A DNA stretch of 57,210 nucleotides from contig CAZBLH010000010.1 of NCBI GenBank assembly GCA_964492775.1, forward strand, positions 1 through 57,210, written 5' to 3'. Below are positions 7,934 through 15,408 of the stretch, one piece after another (position 1 is the stretch's first letter; each line of letters opens with the position of its first letter). Source of the stretch: WRDS01 sp964492775 (GTDB lineage: Bacteria > Actinomycetota > Coriobacteriia > Anaerosomatales > PHET01). The notes beneath the pieces were generated by a model that ran no database searches, was not told the DNA's origin, and saw nothing but the letters and a program-made list of their open reading frames with translations. A program made the position numbers and the translations under genes.

Positions 7934-8311
7934 ATGAAGGAACACGCTCTGCTTGCAATCCCTTCTCTAGGCGAGGGAGGTCTGGAGGGCGAGCGCTCGG
8001 AGCACTTCGGACAGTGCGACTGTTTCACGCTTGTCGAGGTCATCGACGATGAGATCCGTGAGGTATGCGCAATCACGAATCCACACCATGAGCATGGCGA
8101 TTGCCTAGGTCCTGTGAGTCTGCTCGCCTCACACCGTGTGGACTCCATAGTCGTGGTGGGCATGGGGGCGAGACCTCTCATCGGCTTCAATGAGGCTGGA
8201 ATCGCCGTCTACTCTGAGCGACAGACGCGAGGGATCGGCGAAGTCGTTCGTGTGTTCTTGGACGGAGGCGTCGAGCTTATGGATCCGAAGTCGGTCTGCG
8301 GTTGCCACTGA
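7934..8311 (+). CDS. NifX/NafY-type (dinitrogenase Fe-Mo cofactor biosynthesis-like) protein
   Basis: This is a 125-residue protein of the NifB/NifX cofactor-binding fold. Its landmarks are the SEHFGQCDCFTLVEV stretch, the acidic strand that follows (IDDEIREV), HxHGDC, and GMGARPLIGFNEAGIAVY. It ends in a CGCH motif, an extra potential metal site. The family binds metal-sulfur cofactors or Fe-S precursors, and most members lie outside nitrogenase loci. The ATG at 7934 follows GAGGAGGT at ideal spacing. An upstream GTG overlapping the PadR stop would add seven residues and is less likely. The gene sits between PadR and the Mrp ATPase, suggesting a three-gene Fe-S or metal-cofactor unit. Confidence 0.82.
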   Translation: MKEHALLAIPSLGEGGLEGERSEHFGQCDCFTLVEVIDDEIREVCAITNPHHEHGDCLGPVSLLASHRVDSIVVVGMGARPLIGFNEAGIAVYSERQTRGIGEVVRVFLDGGVELMDPKSVCGCH

Positions 8312-8376
8312 GTCCGGCGTCCGCATCGCTGCAGCGGACTCTGGCGCCGCTCGCGCGGTTCTGAGAAGGAGGGCAT

Positions 8377-9126
8377 ATGCGCGTCATCGCGGTGATGAGT
8401 GGTAAGGGGGGCGTCGGCAAGTCGTTCGTCGCTACGGGGCTGGTCATGGGGCTGCGACGACGCACCGGTCGTGTTGCGGCGTTCGACGCTGATATCACAG
8501 GTGCGTCCATGCCGCACATGCTGGGCGTCACGGGAGGCGCCCTGATTGAGAGCGACCGGTTTGTGCCGGCGCTCAGCCACGATGGCGTGCGCGTGTTATC
8601 GATGGGGCTGTTCTTGGCCGACCAAGGCAAGGCGATCATCTGGCGCGGTCCGTTGATCTCTCAGATGATAGGGCGCTTCTACGCCGAGACCGACTGGGGC
8701 GACACAGAGTATCTGGTCATTGACATGCCGCCTGGGACGTCAGACGCTGCGCTGACCGTGCTCGAGAGAGTGCGCCCTGACGCCGTCCTCATCGTAACCA
8801 CGCCGCAGGACATGGTCGCGAACATCGCACGTCGCTCTGAAGAGCTTGCCCGTCGAGAGGACGGGGATGTGATCGGGCTCGTGATGAACATGGCGTACGT
8901 GCCCTGCCCCCATTGCGGTGAGCAGATCGAGATGTTCGGACTGTCGCGGGAGGCAGACAGCGAACAACCAACGGTCGTGGCAACGTTTCCCCTCGTTCCC
9001 GAGTGGGCGGCGCTCTCCGATTCCGGTCGGATCGCGGAGGCCGCTGTCGAGGAGTTCGATGCGTTGGCCGACGTCGTGCTGGCTCATCTCGGGTCGAAAG
9101 AACCCGTGTCTCGCGAGTCGTCCTGA
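8377..9126 (+). CDS. Mrp/NBP35-family P-loop ATPase (Fe-S carrier type)
   Basis: This is a 249-residue Mrp/NBP35 (ApbC) ATPase that holds and transfers Fe-S clusters. The deviant Walker A is SGKGGVGKS (about residues 8-16). Switch regions are FDADITGASMPHMLG and VIDMPPGTSD, and a CPHC motif near residue 176 bridges a cluster between two subunits. The gene follows the NifX-like gene by 65 nt, with AGAAGGAGG before the ATG. The N-terminal DUF59 domain of some Mrp proteins is absent, so this is the short form. With its neighbour it probably assembles or moves an Fe-S or mixed-metal cofactor. Confidence 0.9.
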   Translation: MRVIAVMSGKGGVGKSFVATGLVMGLRRRTGRVAAFDADITGASMPHMLGVTGGALIESDRFVPALSHDGVRVLSMGLFLADQGKAIIWRGPLISQMIGRFYAETDWGDTEYLVIDMPPGTSDAALTVLERVRPDAVLIVTTPQDMVANIARRSEELARREDGDVIGLVMNMAYVPCPHCGEQIEMFGLSREADSEQPTVVATFPLVPEWAALSDSGRIAEAAVEEFDALADVVLAHLGSKEPVSRESS

Positions 9127-9163
9127 TCGTCCAGGGCGGTTACTTGGCCGAGTCTGCGTGTCC

Positions 9164-9637
9164 TTAGGCAGGAGCGACCGGCATCTGGACCTCGGTGAGG
9201 TACTCCGAAGGGGGCACCTCATCGGGGTCCGAGTAGTAGAGCTCCCTCGGTGGGCCGACTACGACGTAGCCATGATCCGCAACCCAACGCCCCAGCTCCT
9301 CGTAGGTGGGCGCCACCGAATCGTACGGACCCACGTGCATGGCGAACGCCATCGTGCTTGGCGCGACTTGCTTGACGCCAAGCCCGTTCTCGTCGGGTCC
9401 GGCCTGGTCCGCGCCGCTGGCGACTGGCGCCCAGAGCTCCCATTCCGCCTGGGTCTCGGGCGTGGCGCCAGGCATGGTCAGGTAGACGGCCTGAGGCATG
9501 CCTGTGGGCTGGAGCCCGGACTGCTCGATCCAGCCGTAGAGCTCTCCGAAGCCTTGTGGGATAAGCGCGAAGTCTCCTCGCATGACCTTGAAAGCGACGG
9601 TGAACTCATCGACCTGCTTGATGCTCGGTTCGGTCAT
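9164..9637 (-). CDS. GyrI-like effector-binding domain protein
   Basis: This 157-residue single-domain protein of the GyrI-like (AraC effector-binding/SOUL) fold has two SHS2-type halves: FKVMRGDFALIPQGFGELYGWI and AFAMHVGPYDSVAPTYEELGRWV. The second has the typical HxGPY turn. Stand-alone members bind small hydrophobic ligands, and some hydrolyse cyclopropanoids or modulate regulators. The ATG at 9637 has GGGAGGTGA at 5-nt spacing. A GTG nine bases upstream lies inside that ribosome-binding site, so it was rejected. No regulator domain is fused. Its function in this organism is unknown. Confidence 0.8.
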   Translation of the reverse strand: MTEPSIKQVDEFTVAFKVMRGDFALIPQGFGELYGWIEQSGLQPTGMPQAVYLTMPGATPETQAEWELWAPVASGADQAGPDENGLGVKQVAPSTMAFAMHVGPYDSVAPTYEELGRWVADHGYVVVGPPRELYYSDPDEVPPSEYLTEVQMPVAPA

Positions 9638-9698
9638 CGAAATCACCTCCCGATACAGGTGTTCCCCCGGACCGGGCCATCCACACCGTCACTGAGGT

Positions 9699-9725
9699 CG
9701 CGCTGCAGGGCGCGAACGCAGCGCG
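9699..9725 (-). terminator. Possible terminator after the spermidine-synthase-like gene
   Basis: A 7-bp inverted repeat, CGCGCTG ... CAGCGCG, starts 8 nt beyond the stop of the minus-strand gene ending at 9733. There is no T-tract, so efficiency is uncertain. Confidence 0.35.
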
Positions 9726-9732
9726 GCGCTCC

Positions 9733-11304
9733 TCAATTCACTCGAATGAGCGAGTCGGTCGGCGCGTGCTGGTCGGTCAGAAGCGGCACGTCGCCGGTCT
9801 CGACGGGCTGTTCGTAGAGATCGTGTCCGAACTCATCGAAGCGGTCGATGCTCACGCGTCCGCCCACCCGGTTCTCAACTCTGCCGAGGAAGACATCGCG
9901 CGTCGCGCGGTTGTCGGTCGCGATCACGATGATGTTTCTGTTGGCGTCCACGCGCCCGTCGGCGCCGATTCCGATCGGGAACACCCAGAGCCGCTTCCAT
10001 ACGGTCCCGGCCGTCTTGTACATCGAGCGGAAGAGGTCGCTGCGCTCCCCGTCGACGGATGCGATCACGTTGTAGATCAGCACACCGTCAGGCGCCAGGC
10101 GTTGCTTGGCTTCGGCGAAGAACTCGGCGGTTGTCAGATGCGACGGGAGCGCGTCGGCGTGGTACGCGTCCATGACGATGATGTCGTAGGTCTCATCCGC
10201 GCGCTTCAGGAACCTCCGCCCGTCCTCGGCGAAGATGCGGATGCGCGCATCTGACGGCATCTCGAAGTAGCGCTCGGCAGCATCGATGACCTCGGGGTCG
10301 ATCTCGGCAACGTCGATCGTCATGTCGGGGTAGTCACGCCACATCCTCTTCACGAGCGAGCCGCCGCCGAGCCCCACGATCAGCACGCGCTTCGAGTCTG
10401 GCTTCGCCGCGAGCGCCAGGTGCAGGTACTGCGGGTAGCTGAAGCTCGTCTCGAACGGATCGTCGAGGTACATCGCGCTCTGGTGGCTACGGTCGAATCG
10501 CAGATGGCGTTCCTCGGCGTCCTCGGTGACGAGTAACCGGTGGTACTGGGTGTCCTTCGAGTAGATGACGGTCTCGCCCTGCTCGACGGCGGCCCTCGGC
10601 AACCCATCTGCCGGCTGTAGGAGCGCGAGCGCCCCGAGAACCGCGCCGAGCAGCACGAACGCGATGGCGGCGCGCGTGAGCCAGACACCAGCGCGTGCGG
10701 CGGAGCCGTTCTCGGCGAGGTGGGGTTCGGCGTACCGGCGGGGGAGCAGCAGCGCCAGCAGCGCGGTCGCGAACAGCACGAACCCGATGCTGATGACCAG
10801 GCCGTCGAGCGTTAGGATCGGAATCAGCCAGAACGCGGTGGCCAGGGTCCCGAAGATGCTGCCCGCGGTCGAGATGGCATAGAGTTGCCCGGCCGAGCGG
10901 CCGATGTGCTCGATCCGCTCGGCAGCAGCGAGACGCACGCCCAGCGGCGAGACCATGGCGAGCATGAGTGACGGCACGAAGAACACGATCGCCGAGGCAA
11001 GAAGCGAGCCCGTGCGCGGGCCGAACTCCGAGACGGCCGGCAGTACGACGCTGTTGAGCGCAGGGATGATGACGGCGCCGAGCCCCGCTGCCGCGATCAC
11101 CGCCGCAAGAGTGCGCGTCGAACCGAGGCGGTCGGCGAGTTGTCCACCGATCCAGTAGCCGATCGAGAGCGCGACCATCACGATCGAGATGACGCTGCCC
11201 CAGACGAACAGCGAGCTGCCGAGCGCCGGAGCGAACATGCGGGCTGCCAAGAACTCGAGTCCCATCAGCGATGCCCCGCACGTGAAGACGATGATCTCGA
11301 GCAT
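9733..11304 (-). CDS. Membrane-fused spermidine synthase-like protein
   Basis: This 523-residue protein is made of two parts. The N-terminal half (about 1-230) has six to seven membrane segments resembling half an MFS or permease. The C-terminal half (about 250-520) is a spermidine synthase-type Rossmann methyltransferase fold, with VLIVGLGGGSLVKRMWRDYP as the glycine-rich loop, EIDPEVIDAA for the aminopropyl donor, and MDAYHADALPSHLTTAEFF. The family is usually annotated as fused MFS/spermidine synthase, and the substrate is unproven. The ATG at 11304 has GGAGGGG three bases upstream; a TTG 11 codons earlier is possible. The gene stands alone on its strand. Confidence 0.85.
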   Translation of the reverse strand: MLEIIVFTCGASLMGLEFLAARMFAPALGSSLFVWGSVISIVMVALSIGYWIGGQLADRLGSTRTLAAVIAAAGLGAVIIPALNSVVLPAVSEFGPRTGSLLASAIVFFVPSLMLAMVSPLGVRLAAAERIEHIGRSAGQLYAISTAGSIFGTLATAFWLIPILTLDGLVISIGFVLFATALLALLLPRRYAEPHLAENGSAARAGVWLTRAAIAFVLLGAVLGALALLQPADGLPRAAVEQGETVIYSKDTQYHRLLVTEDAEERHLRFDRSHQSAMYLDDPFETSFSYPQYLHLALAAKPDSKRVLIVGLGGGSLVKRMWRDYPDMTIDVAEIDPEVIDAAERYFEMPSDARIRIFAEDGRRFLKRADETYDIIVMDAYHADALPSHLTTAEFFAEAKQRLAPDGVLIYNVIASVDGERSDLFRSMYKTAGTVWKRLWVFPIGIGADGRVDANRNIIVIATDNRATRDVFLGRVENRVGGRVSIDRFDEFGHDLYEQPVETGDVPLLTDQHAPTDSLIRVN

Positions 11305-11426
11305 TGGCCCCTCCGCTTCTGCCCTAATCGTGTCCAAGCACGCCCTGGCGATTCCGCGCCGGCAGCTTGAGCGTAGATGGTACCCTTACCGAGGACTTTC
11401 CCTGGACACACGATGGGAGCGCCGAC

Positions 11427-11951
11427 ATGACTGTACACGCAGACGAGTTCGCGACCGACCTCGAGATTTCGCGCGCTGAGACCGTCGCTGCATTCCAGAA
11501 CCGCGCGATCGTGCTCGCGTATCTGTTCGAGGAGCTTGAGGCCGAGCTCGGCGCCGAGCGCGCTGCCGAGATCATGAAGCGCGCCATCTACCGTCGAGGG
11601 CTGGAAATCGGCGAGCGCTACGCGGACGCTGCGGCGCGGGGTGATCTCGATGAGGTCGGGCGTCTGTTCGTCGAGGGCTCACCGGCCGGCGGCGCACTCT
11701 TCGAGCCCGCAATCGCCGAGCCCGCTCATGACGGTCGCACCGTGCTGTCGATGACCGCGTGTCCGCTCGTCGACGCTTGGCGCGCGGCGGGTTACTCGGC
11801 CGAGAGGGTCGACGCGCTCTGCGAGATCGCCTCGGCTGTCGATGAAGGCACCTTCGAGGGAGCCGGGCTCGACATCCGCTTCATCGATCGGCAGTCGTGC
11901 CCGAATCATGGGGCCTGCCTGATCGAGCTCAAGACCCGCGAGAACGGCTAG
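11427..11951 (+). CDS. L-2-amino-thiazoline-4-carboxylic acid hydrolase-like protein
   Basis: This 174-residue protein resembles the ATC hydrolase family: an N-terminal helical region (ELEAELGAERAAEIMKRAIYRRGLEIG) and a C-terminal part with MTACPLVDAWRAAG, a CEIA stretch, and CPNHGACLIELK. The conserved cysteines (in ACP, CEIA, CPNHGAC) could bind a metal or act in catalysis. The named activity converts a thiazoline to cysteine, but most family members are uncharacterised. The ATG at 11427 has GGGAG about 8 nt upstream; an in-frame codon 20 residues earlier would precede the conserved start. It is followed after 9 nt by a VOC protein. Confidence 0.72.
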   Translation: MTVHADEFATDLEISRAETVAAFQNRAIVLAYLFEELEAELGAERAAEIMKRAIYRRGLEIGERYADAAARGDLDEVGRLFVEGSPAGGALFEPAIAEPAHDGRTVLSMTACPLVDAWRAAGYSAERVDALCEIASAVDEGTFEGAGLDIRFIDRQSCPNHGACLIELKTRENG

Positions 11952-11960
11952 GAGGCACCG

Positions 11961-12356
11961 GTGCTGCTCGAAGCCCACCACATCGGCATCATCGTGAGCG
12001 ACCTGGAGCGCTCCAAGGCGTTCTATCAGGCGCTCGGCTTCGTGCCGGTCGCCGAGCGCTCGGACGAGAGCAAGACGATCAGCTTCCTCAGCCTCGGGCG
12101 CTTCACGCTCGAGCTTTTCGCGTACAACGACACCCCACCGGCGCTCGAATGCGAGGGTCGCGTGCTTGGATTCAGGCACCTTGCGCTGATGACCGCCGAT
12201 ATCGACGGGGCGGTCACCGAGCTCAAGGCGGTGGGCGTGGTCCCGGCCGATCTCGAGGTACGTGAGATCGAGGGTGTCGCTCGGCTGGTGTTCCTCACCG
12301 ATCCCGATGGCATGGAGATAGAGATCAGTCAGGACCTCGGACCTGCGTTCAGCTAA
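11961..12356 (+). CDS. VOC-family (glyoxalase/dioxygenase fold) protein
   Basis: This 131-residue protein has two beta-alpha-beta-beta-beta units typical of the vicinal oxygen chelate fold: HHIGIIVSDLERSKAFYQALGF and GFRHLALMTADIDGAVTELKAVGV, ending in FLTDPDGMEIEI. Likely metal ligands are H7, a Glu in LELF, H73 and a Glu in the DPDGMEIE motif, which is the glyoxalase I-like pattern. The substrate cannot be read from sequence. The start is GTG, with GGAGG five bases upstream. Its end overlaps by 4 nt the 3' end of the convergent TetR gene. Confidence 0.85.
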   Translation: MLLEAHHIGIIVSDLERSKAFYQALGFVPVAERSDESKTISFLSLGRFTLELFAYNDTPPALECEGRVLGFRHLALMTADIDGAVTELKAVGVVPADLEVREIEGVARLVFLTDPDGMEIEISQDLGPAFS

Positions 12357-13021
12357 GACGCCGAGGAGTCCACAAGCCGCTCGAGGCGCTCGATGAACGC
12401 GTCGAGTGCGAAATCCAGCAGCTGGTCGTAGCTGCCGATCACCTGGCCGGTACGAACCGCGTGTGAGATGCGCGGGAACTGCTCGGCAGGAAGGCTGGCG
12501 AACCGCGCGCGAGTCTCGGCCGATGACGGCGCATGGCGCTGTGTAGCAGCCTCTGCCATCGTGAGGCCCACCGAGAGCATCCCGGTGGCGTTGATGGCTA
12601 CTGCGGCGTCAGTCAGCGGGATCCCAGCCGACGCCATGATGTCGAGCGCGCGCTCGACGAGCCGTAGGGAGGCGGGGGTACTGAGCGGCCGGACCGCAAG
12701 CAGCGGAAGCACGTTGGGGTGCGCGCGCTTGACCTGTACGTCGGCGGCGACCAGTCGGCGGAGCTGCTCCTGCCAGCTTTCGCTCGCATCCGTCTCGAGG
12801 TCGATCTCGGTCACCACCGCCTCGACCACACCGTCGAGCAGCGCTTCCTTGTTGGGGATGTGGCGGTAGGCCGCCATCGGGTCCACTCCGAGGCGCGCGC
12901 CGAGACGGCGCATGGAGAGGGCGTCGAGTCCCTCCTCATCGACGATGGCGAGGGCCATCCTGATGAGCAGCTCACGGGTGAGGCCTTTTCCTCGGCCACC
13001 CGAAGCGGGTGATGCAGTCAC
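12353..13021 (-). CDS. TetR-family repressor (TetR_C_1 type)
   Basis: This is a 222-residue TetR-type regulator. The DNA-binding part (residues about 12-60) reads LTRELLIRMALAIVDEEGLDALSMRRLGARLGVDPMAAYRHIPNKEALL. The C-terminal helical part resembles the tetracycline-repressor-like TetR_C_1 domain that binds hydrophobic ligands. The GTG at 13021 has GGAGG eight bases upstream. Longer upstream starts would run through the divergent promoter and were rejected. The gene faces away from a methyltransferase gene across two perfect palindromes that are the obvious operators (13051-13065 and 13073-13087), so it most likely represses both itself and that gene. Confidence 0.9.
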   Translation of the reverse strand: MTASPASGGRGKGLTRELLIRMALAIVDEEGLDALSMRRLGARLGVDPMAAYRHIPNKEALLDGVVEAVVTEIDLETDASESWQEQLRRLVAADVQVKRAHPNVLPLLAVRPLSTPASLRLVERALDIMASAGIPLTDAAVAINATGMLSVGLTMAEAATQRHAPSSAETRARFASLPAEQFPRISHAVRTGQVIGSYDQLLDFALDAFIERLERLVDSSAS

Positions 13022-13043
13022 TCGGCCAACCTCCGGAATCCTC

Positions 13044-13092
13044 TTGACAAGTCTACACAGTAGACTATAGTGGTCTACGGCGTAGACATCAA
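13044..13092. promoter_or_regulatory. Two-fold symmetric divergent promoter with twin TetR operators
   Basis: The plus-strand promoter is TTGACA (13044-13049), a 16-bp spacer, then TATAGT (13066-13071). The minus-strand promoter is TTGATG (13087-13092), a 17-bp spacer, then TATAGT (13064-13069). Both -10 elements share the 8-bp palindrome ACTATAGT (13064-13071). Each spacer contains one copy of GTCTAC-NNN-GTAGAC: 13051-13065 and 13073-13087, centres 22 bp apart, two helical turns. This geometry predicts simultaneous repression of the TetR gene and the methyltransferase gene. Confidence 0.88.
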
Positions 13093-13172
13093 GCGGTCGT
13101 GAATCGGGGGACAGCGCCGCGGGGCAAGCGAGCCGTGCCGTGTCGGCTCGGCGGTGGCGAGAGGAGAGAGTC

Positions 13173-13832
13173 ATGAGTGTCGACCCGGTTATGGAACACA
13201 TGGGCAACTGGTGGGCCGCAGTGTTGTGGGTAGTCATCTTCGGCGTCTTCGTGCTCTTTGCGCCCTTCTACAAGAAGAGCGGCGTCAAGCCGAAGGGCGC
13301 ATTCCTGGCGTTCGTCGTGGCGCTAGCGCTGGAGATGTTCGGCGTGCCGCTCTCGATGTACGCGATCGCCGCCGTTCTGGGGAAGACCCTTCCTGACGGC
13401 GTGCTGTGGGGTCACACACTAGTCCAGGAGTTGGGGCTGCTCGGCACCAACATCGCCAGCGTTCTCTACGTGATCGGCTTCACGCTCATCATCATGGGGT
13501 GGCGTGCGATCTACCGCGACTACTGGAGCAAGGACCGCGGCGAGGGCCATCTGGTCACGAGCGGCATCTACCGATACATCCGCCACCCCCAGTACACGGG
13601 GTTCGCATGCCTCACCATCGGCATGATGTGTGAGTGGGCGACCCTGCCGATGCTGATCATGTGGCCGGTACTCGCCGTGATCTACTACCGCCTCGCTCGG
13701 CGTGAGGAGGCCGACATGCGTGCCGAGTTCGGCGAGGAGTACGACAGATATGCCGAGAGGACCGGCATGTTCCTCCCCACGCGCTTCTGGCGCGCGGGTG
13801 AGGTGGCACGACCAGCCTCCGCGGTGGACTAG
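13173..13832 (+). CDS. Isoprenylcysteine carboxyl methyltransferase-like membrane protein
   Basis: This is a 219-residue membrane protein with about five membrane segments and a C-terminal catalytic region. That region matches the ICMT/PEMT family: GIYRYIRHPQYTG for SAM binding, then RLARREEADMRAEFGEEYDRYAERTGMFLP. Bacterial members methylate unknown small or lipid substrates. The ATG at 13173 follows GAGGAGAG. It is transcribed from the symmetric promoter shared with the divergent TetR gene, so it is probably induced by the ligand of that repressor and may serve detoxification or membrane modification. Confidence 0.85.
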   Translation: MSVDPVMEHMGNWWAAVLWVVIFGVFVLFAPFYKKSGVKPKGAFLAFVVALALEMFGVPLSMYAIAAVLGKTLPDGVLWGHTLVQELGLLGTNIASVLYVIGFTLIIMGWRAIYRDYWSKDRGEGHLVTSGIYRYIRHPQYTGFACLTIGMMCEWATLPMLIMWPVLAVIYYRLARREEADMRAEFGEEYDRYAERTGMFLPTRFWRAGEVARPASAVD

Positions 13833-13882
13833 GCTGAACGCGGCGGCAGTCTATCGGCGAGCAATGACGCCGATGGCTGCCG

Positions 13883-14113
13883 TCAGCCGCCGAGAGCGGG
13901 GACGCACACCCGCGCGTCTACGCCGGACACCCATAGCGCGTGAAGGATCTCCTCGGCGTTGGCTCGCGTCTCGTCGAACAGCACCGAGACGAGTTCCGCC
14001 GAGCGGACCAAGGCAACCCTCACCACGCCGGACAAGCTGCGGAGCACCGCTTCTACGCGCTCGGCAATCCAATCGCACGCAATCCCGTACGCCTTCAGGT
14101 GCATGGTGGTCAC
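13883..14113 (-). CDS. HMA-like small protein with degenerate metal site
   Basis: This is a 76-residue protein with a ferredoxin-like heavy-metal-associated pattern: MHLKAYGIACDWIAERVEAVLRSLSGVVRVALVRSAELVSVLFDE, then a second helix (NAEEILHALWVSGVDA). The usual GMTCxxC is here GIACDWI, with only one cysteine, so normal two-thiol copper binding is unlikely. The GTG at 14113 has GGGAG at good spacing; an ATG three codons later is equally plausible. It stands alone between the methyltransferase and flavodoxin genes. Function is unknown; it may bind mercury or copper by one thiol, or serve as a partner domain. Confidence 0.62.
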   Translation of the reverse strand: MTTMHLKAYGIACDWIAERVEAVLRSLSGVVRVALVRSAELVSVLFDETRANAEEILHALWVSGVDARVCVPALGG

Positions 14114-14367
14114 GGGTGTCTCCCTTCCTCGGGCCTTACCGTTCTCAAGTGCCTGCGCCGCAGCCGGGTGCGCCGACCAGTGACGCCAGCATCGCGCACG
14201 GCTGTGAAGAGGGCATTTGCCGGATGTGGTGATTCTGGGTACGCCGCCCGGCTCCGGTGTCGAGGCAGGACTCTCGGCGGCCAATCCTGGCTGAGGTGAC
14301 GCGCGCTCGCCCGGGTGGGAATAGAGTGAGTGGTTTTCTCGCTACCGGATCGACTGAGGGGCGCGTC

Positions 14368-14865
14368 ATGAAGGCATTGGTTGTGTACGGAACGAAGACC
14401 GGCTGCACGGCGGGGATCGCCGAAAGGATCGGCAAGGAGCTTGAGCGTGACGGCATGCAGGCTGACGTCACGCCCGCTGAGGGCGCCGGTTCGCCGGAGG
14501 GCTACGACGTGGTGTTCGTAGGGAGCGGCGTTAGGGCCGGCAACTGGCACGCCAGTGCTCGCTCGTGGGTTGCGGACCACTCCGACCTGCTTCAGGGCAT
14601 GCCGGTCGCGTTCTTCACCTGCGGTCTGTCGATACTCGATGACGGCAAGAGCGGTGAGGTCAGAGGCTACACCGACAAGCTCATCGAGGACACGGGCGTC
14701 ACTCCGCTCGGCATCGGTCTGTTCGCCGGGTGGAACGAGCCCAAGCGCTTCTCGATGCTGGAGCGCGGTGTGTTGAAGCTGCTCAAGGCACCTGAAGGTG
14801 ATTTCCGGGACACGGAGGCCGTCTCCGCCTGGACCGGTGAGATCGCCTCCAAAGTCGCTCGCTGA
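14368..14865 (+). CDS. Flavodoxin-domain protein (HemG-like)
   Basis: This 165-residue protein has the flavodoxin fold: the FMN-phosphate loop YGTKTGCTAGIAERI at the N-terminus, YDVVFVGSGVRAGNWHASARSWVADHSDLL, and VAFFTCGLSIL. Close relatives are flavodoxin-like protoporphyrinogen oxidases (HemG) and other menaquinone-linked flavoproteins. Which applies is not clear, and no haem gene is adjacent. The ATG has GAGGGG six bases upstream. A 254-nt stretch without a clear gene precedes it, in which I see no reliable structure. Confidence 0.8.
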   Translation: MKALVVYGTKTGCTAGIAERIGKELERDGMQADVTPAEGAGSPEGYDVVFVGSGVRAGNWHASARSWVADHSDLLQGMPVAFFTCGLSILDDGKSGEVRGYTDKLIEDTGVTPLGIGLFAGWNEPKRFSMLERGVLKLLKAPEGDFRDTEAVSAWTGEIASKVAR

Positions 14866-15015
14866 GCATCGCTCGGCGAGCCGCCATCCGAGTTCTGCCG
14901 AGGTCACATTCTGGTAAGGCACCCATGCCATTCTCCTCTCGCGCCCGAATCCGGGCGTGTCCGTCAGGAGTCGTTGCCGGTCGCCAGGGAGGGCGCCGGC
15001 CAAGGAGGGGATGGC

Positions 15016-15408
15016 ATGAAGAAGCTGGTGGTCATGGCACTACTTGCGGTGATGGCGCTGGGCATTCTACCCGCAAACGCGTTCGCCGCGAATCAGAACT
15101 ACACGATGACCTTGCCGAGGTTGGGCGTTAAGACGTACTCCTCGATCAAGACCGTCGCCGCCAAGAAGGACTTCGGCACGAAGCTGAAGTACGCCGGTGG
15201 CAAGACCGTCAACATGCAGGTCTGCGACAGCAGCCGCAACCCGATGGGTTCGAGCGTGAGCGTCCGGCCGGGAGGCTCGGCCGCTGGTCTCGTCGACCTC
15301 TGGTACAACAGCGCGTCGTCGCAGAAGGCGGTCGTCGTCAAGGTCTGGTCATCGCTCACCACAGTGGTCCAGGTCCTTGCCGAGGGAACGTGGTACTGGA
15401 ACTACTGA
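15016..15408 (+). CDS. Small secreted protein upstream of an ABC-2 exporter
   Basis: This 130-residue protein has a clear signal peptide (MKKLVVMALLAVMALGILPANAFA, cleavage after residue 24 or 25), leaving about 106 residues rich in Lys, Ser, Val and Tyr. The mature part looks all-beta (TMTLPRLGVKTYSS, KTVNMQV, KAVVVKVWSS, VVQVLAEGTWYWNY) and has one cysteine (C70). The aromatic C-terminus YWNY is striking. AAGGAGGGG precedes the ATG, a very strong ribosome-binding site. It is followed immediately by a hairpin and then a three-gene ABC transporter cassette. It could be a bacteriocin-like or cell-surface polypeptide. I do not recognise a named family, and the function is inferred only from context. 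Confidence 0.7.
   Translation: MKKLVVMALLAVMALGILPANAFAANQNYTMTLPRLGVKTYSSIKTVAAKKDFGTKLKYAGGKTVNMQVCDSSRNPMGSSVSVRPGGSAAGLVDLWYNSASSQKAVVVKVWSSLTTVVQVLAEGTWYWNY

Noticed and set aside
13022..13237. N-terminal extension of the TetR protein
   Set aside because: It would translate through the shared divergent promoter and operators. The GTG at 13021 has GGAGG at 8-nt spacing.
14110..15003. 297-codon minus-strand frame across the flavodoxin gene
   Set aside because: It overlaps a clear flavodoxin and a secreted-protein leader region, with no recognisable motif.
15016..15408. Assigning the secreted protein to the lactococcin 972 family
   Set aside because: Only the aromatic C-terminal end is reminiscent of it. 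The spacing and the rest of the sequence do not match, and the large associated integral membrane protein of that system is missing.
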